Shown: positions 43,184 through 45,173 of the stretch, in pieces
Numbering within the stretch: position 1 is the stretch's first letter
Layout: each line of letters opens with the position of its first letter
Source: an uncultured Mycoplasmatota bacterium
GTDB lineage: Bacteria; Bacillota_I; Bacilli_A; RF39; UBA660
Assembly (NCBI GenBank): GCA_900548725.1
Contig: URLV01000008.1
Span: 1 to 45,173 of the forward strand
Length of the DNA: 45,173 bases
Direction: 5' to 3'
Program-made: the position numbers and the translations under genes
The notes under the pieces: generated by a model
The model's database searches: none
Seen by the model: the letters and a program-made list of their open reading frames with translations, nothing else
What the model was told of the DNA's origin: nothing

Positions 43184-43672
43184 TTAATGCTGTTTTAGAA
43201 TTTCTGGTGTACTTAAATATATTGTACTATTACCTAAGTTAGCAAGTTCATACAATGTATCTGTATCTGTTACAGCGACAATTCCGTGTGCGTGTAATTC
43301 TACTGGTTCACCGTTATACATCCATTCACCTATTCCAACATATACATTATGAGTATTATTTTGTCTTAAACCTACTGAAACTATGTCTGCTATTGGATCA
43401 AAATCTACTCCATTTACTGATGGATAAGCAGAGACAGTAAATTCTATTTTATAATTTACTATTTGATTAAATTTAATTATTTCATCATCATTATTAATTG
43501 TGACTAGACCAGTTGGGTCTAATTCCATTTTATCTAGTGGCAATTTTTAAGAGGAAGCAACAGCTATACCATCTGCACTAGTTCCATCGTTGTGCGTTAC
43601 TACGTAAGCTGTTCTAACTGGGTCAACACCAGATGGATCTGTTATACCGTGGATTCCTTGCGGTCACGTTGC
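43184..43672 (-). pseudogene. Broken fibre/collagen-like surface protein, C-terminal remnant
   Basis: One minus-strand frame runs through two in-frame stops (TAA 43549-43547 and TGA 43666-43664). Reading through gives GIHGITDPSGVDPVRTAYVV...VASS*KLPLDKMELDPTG..., ending ELANLGNSTIYLSTPEILKQH. Beyond the TGA the residues PQGIHGIT suggest a Gly-X-Y (collagen-like) run if TGA was once GGA. G+C is visibly higher than in flanking genes. No RBS, and the best ORF begins only at a TTG. Most likely a decayed horizontally acquired gene. Confidence 0.6.
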
Positions 43673-43780
43673 TAAATAACTTATATCTTCTAACTAAAAT
43701 AATCATAATTATACTTCTTTAATCCTTATAAAATAAAAATATTTTCTTTTTTTCACAAAATTTATTTGATAATATCTTAT

Positions 43781-44254
43781 TTATTTTTCTTTATTGGATA
43801 ATTCAATTACTCTTTTAGTATATTTTAATAATTCTCTTTTGTTTTTAAAACCACAAGTTTTTGCAAAATATGTTTTATATAATGTATCTTTATTTACTAT
43901 ACCCTCTTCTATTGCTTTATTTATATTATAACTTTCTTTTGATGATATATCCCCTAATCTTAAATATTCAGTTACTGTTAAATTATAAATATTATCATTG
44001 TTTTTTATTCTTTTATATATTTCTGTTGTAATTATACCATTATCTATTAAATCATAATTATTTTTAAATTCTATAACTATTTTATTTGAATATTTTGTTA
44101 CATTAACTACTCTATCTATGTATTCTACTTTACCATCTTTATTTATTTTTCCTACATATACAGGTTTAAATATCATTATAAATATAGTGATAATAATTAT
44201 AAATAAAATAATAGTATTTTTATTAAATTTTAGTTTAATACATTTATTTATCAT
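43781..44254 (-). CDS. Membrane-anchored protein, function unknown
   Basis: 157 residues. Basic N-terminus, one hydrophobic helix (about 13-32, NTIILFIIIITIFIMIF), then a beta strand GKVEYIDRVVNVTKYSNKIVIEF and a helical C-terminal half. Single Cys (AKTCGFKN). Signal-anchor topology. No family recognised; lies 3' of the wall-protein gene, whose terminator intervenes. Confidence 0.5.
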   Translation of the reverse strand: MINKCIKLKFNKNTIILFIIIITIFIMIFKPVYVGKINKDGKVEYIDRVVNVTKYSNKIVIEFKNNYDLIDNGIITTEIYKRIKNNDNIYNLTVTEYLRLGDISSKESYNINKAIEEGIVNKDTLYKTYFAKTCGFKNKRELLKYTKRVIELSNKEK

Positions 44255-44287
44255 ATGCCATCTATCTCCCTATTGTTTAAAAAGAAA

Positions 44288-44303
44288 ACTAGAAATATCT
44301 AGT
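44288..44303 (-). terminator. Terminator of the wall-protein gene
   Basis: ACTAGA pairs with TCTAGT; on the minus strand the T-rich tail TTTTCTTTTT follows. Confidence 0.6.
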
Positions 44304-44325
44304 CTTCATTTTTATAATATTTATT

Positions 44326-45173
44326 TTAAGTATTTTTTCTTTTTATAATAATTGTTATTCCTATACCAATTAATGATATGATTGATGTTATTAAATAAAG
44401 TATTACATTATCTACAGTTTTTGGATTTGAATTATCTTTATTTTCTTCTTTATTAACATTTGAAGGACTATTATTTTTATTGTTTTCATTTTTTTTCTTT
44501 GAAACAATAAAAGTTGTATTTGATTCTCCACCATCTGTAAATATTACATGTAATTGGTGTTTTCCAACTGAAAGTGTATCAATATATTCTTTCTTAAATG
44601 AAATAATTGTACTACCACTTTCTGATATATAATTTTTACTATCCACAAAGACATTATCAACGTATACTTTTTTATTAAATAAACTATAATCTGCATCTAT
44701 TCTAAATCTAGCCTCAGTATCTTGATCAATAATATAACTTTGTCCTGCACCCTCTATTACTTTGTATTCTATTTTTTCTACAATAACTTTTATATTCATA
44801 TTTGTTGTTATATTTTTTAATTTTAATATATCATTATCTAATGTCCTTTTTTCTCCGTTAACCAAAACTTTTATTAATTTATATCCTGTATTTGCTCTTA
44901 TTGTAAATTCTTTATCATCACCATAGTTCACACTAACAGCTCCGTTTGGAGTGATAGTAGCACCAGTTATATCTTTAACAGTAACTGTGAATGGTATCTT
45001 CTTATAACTTACAACCACTTCTTTTTCTTCATTAACAGTAAGTTCTAATTTATTACCTACAACAGGTGTATTAACTCCATTTACTAATACTTTATCTATC
45101 ATATAACCAGTATTTGGAGTAAATTCAATTATTACTTTACTTCCTTCTATAACATCTATTTTGCTTGGAGTAA
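44326..45173 (-). CDS. Cell-surface protein with InlB-like repeats, 5' end outside the window
   Basis: At least 281 residues visible; the frame continues unbroken through the window edge (TPSKIDVIEGSKVIIEFTPN before the internal Met), so the ATG at 45102 is not the start. Repeats of the GYMIDKVLVNG / GYKLIKVLVNGEK type are typical of InlB/Listeria-Bacteroides B-repeat surface proteins. The end is a sorting-like signal: NPKTVDN, a hydrophobic helix (ILYLITSIISLIGIGITII) and KRKNT. A sortase with NPKT-type specificity is inferred, not seen. Confidence 0.75.
   Translation of the reverse strand, partial: TPSKIDVIEGSKVIIEFTPNTGYMIDKVLVNGVNTPVVGNKLELTVNEEKEVVVSYKKIPFTVTVKDITGATITPNGAVSVNYGDDKEFTIRANTGYKLIKVLVNGEKRTLDNDILKLKNITTNMNIKVIVEKIEYKVIEGAGQSYIIDQDTEARFRIDADYSLFNKKVYVDNVFVDSKNYISESGSTIISFKKEYIDTLSVGKHQLHVIFTDGGESNTTFIVSKKKNENNKNNSPSNVNKEENKDNSNPKTVDNVILYLITSIISLIGIGITIIIKRKNT

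Noticed and set aside
43184..43543. The 119-residue ORF as an intact gene
   Set aside because: It starts at TTG with no RBS directly after an in-frame stop, and the same frame continues upstream with coherent protein sequence.
1..45173. A CRISPR array or Cas genes, or a reverse transcriptase with template repeat inside the window
   Set aside because: No array of regularly spaced direct repeats and no Cas-type or RT-type motif (such as YADD) in any long frame. The DGR machinery, if real, is outside the window.

Overview
The window is very A+T-rich and densely coded, almost all on the minus strand. AGGTGATAT-like ribosome binding sites are common, and GTG and TTG starts occur. The gene set is Bacilli-like: GatCAB, T-box-controlled hisS, a SufCDSU-type cluster, YneF, a SirA-like protein, ClpP and HelD. 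An anaerobic pyruvate formate-lyase module is present. TGA serves as a stop (pflB) and Trp is TGG, so the Mycoplasma code is not used. This fits an uncultivated, reduced, anaerobic gut-type Bacilli (RF39-like) lineage. That placement is inference from gene content only.

Layout. 1-2030: a tRNA-Met, a decayed integrative element (integrase fragment, 5'-truncated ORF, two small cargo genes) and a displaced 5' half of a second tRNA-Met that still has a promoter. 2035-5423: rpmF-yceD, yneF and a sirA-like gene, helD. 5812-7689: a stand-alone GdpP-type DHH phosphoesterase, divergent from a HAD phosphatase. 7727-15870: a translation block (T-box, hisS, asnS, aspS, gatC, gatA, gatB) with a possible plus-strand small RNA between asnS and aspS. 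15880-19509: sufC-sufD-like-sufS-sufU and frr. 19546-21855: two tandem tail-anchored orphan proteins and a transposase scrap. 21902-23928: a surface protein with a GC-rich hypervariable-looking C-terminal cassette, and a small NDT/TIR-like gene directly behind it. 24015-27142: gap, a nucleoside kinase, clpP. 27155-32372: a cadherin-like surface protein, a spoVID-like/ysxE-like pair, an MTA/SAH nucleosidase-GNAT fusion and a lipoprotein. 32732-37450: pflA-pflB and a GGGtGRT/NifU-like pair. 37533-40802: two more paralogues of the 22339-23928 surface protein. 40963-45173: rpsT, a transglutaminase-like protein, an AI-2E-type membrane protein, a broken collagen/fibre-like gene, and a truncated wall protein.

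The strongest lead is the family of three large surface proteins. Each has an N-terminal membrane anchor and a TasA/SipW-like region. Each ends in a DUF6273/C-type-lectin-like domain. In two of them the stretch between WWL.SP and FRPSINL (about 115 bp) is more than half G+C in a genome of about a quarter. It is strongly divergent between the two copies and bounded on its 3' side by a 20-base identical block. This resembles the variable region of a diversity-generating retroelement (DGR). No reverse transcriptase or template repeat lies in the window, so it would have to act in trans from elsewhere. Second-tier leads are the hisS T-box with an overlapping Asp/His specifier (GACAC), the SUF cluster with only a 200-residue SufB/D protein, and conserved sporulation-type gene pairs in a reduced genome.
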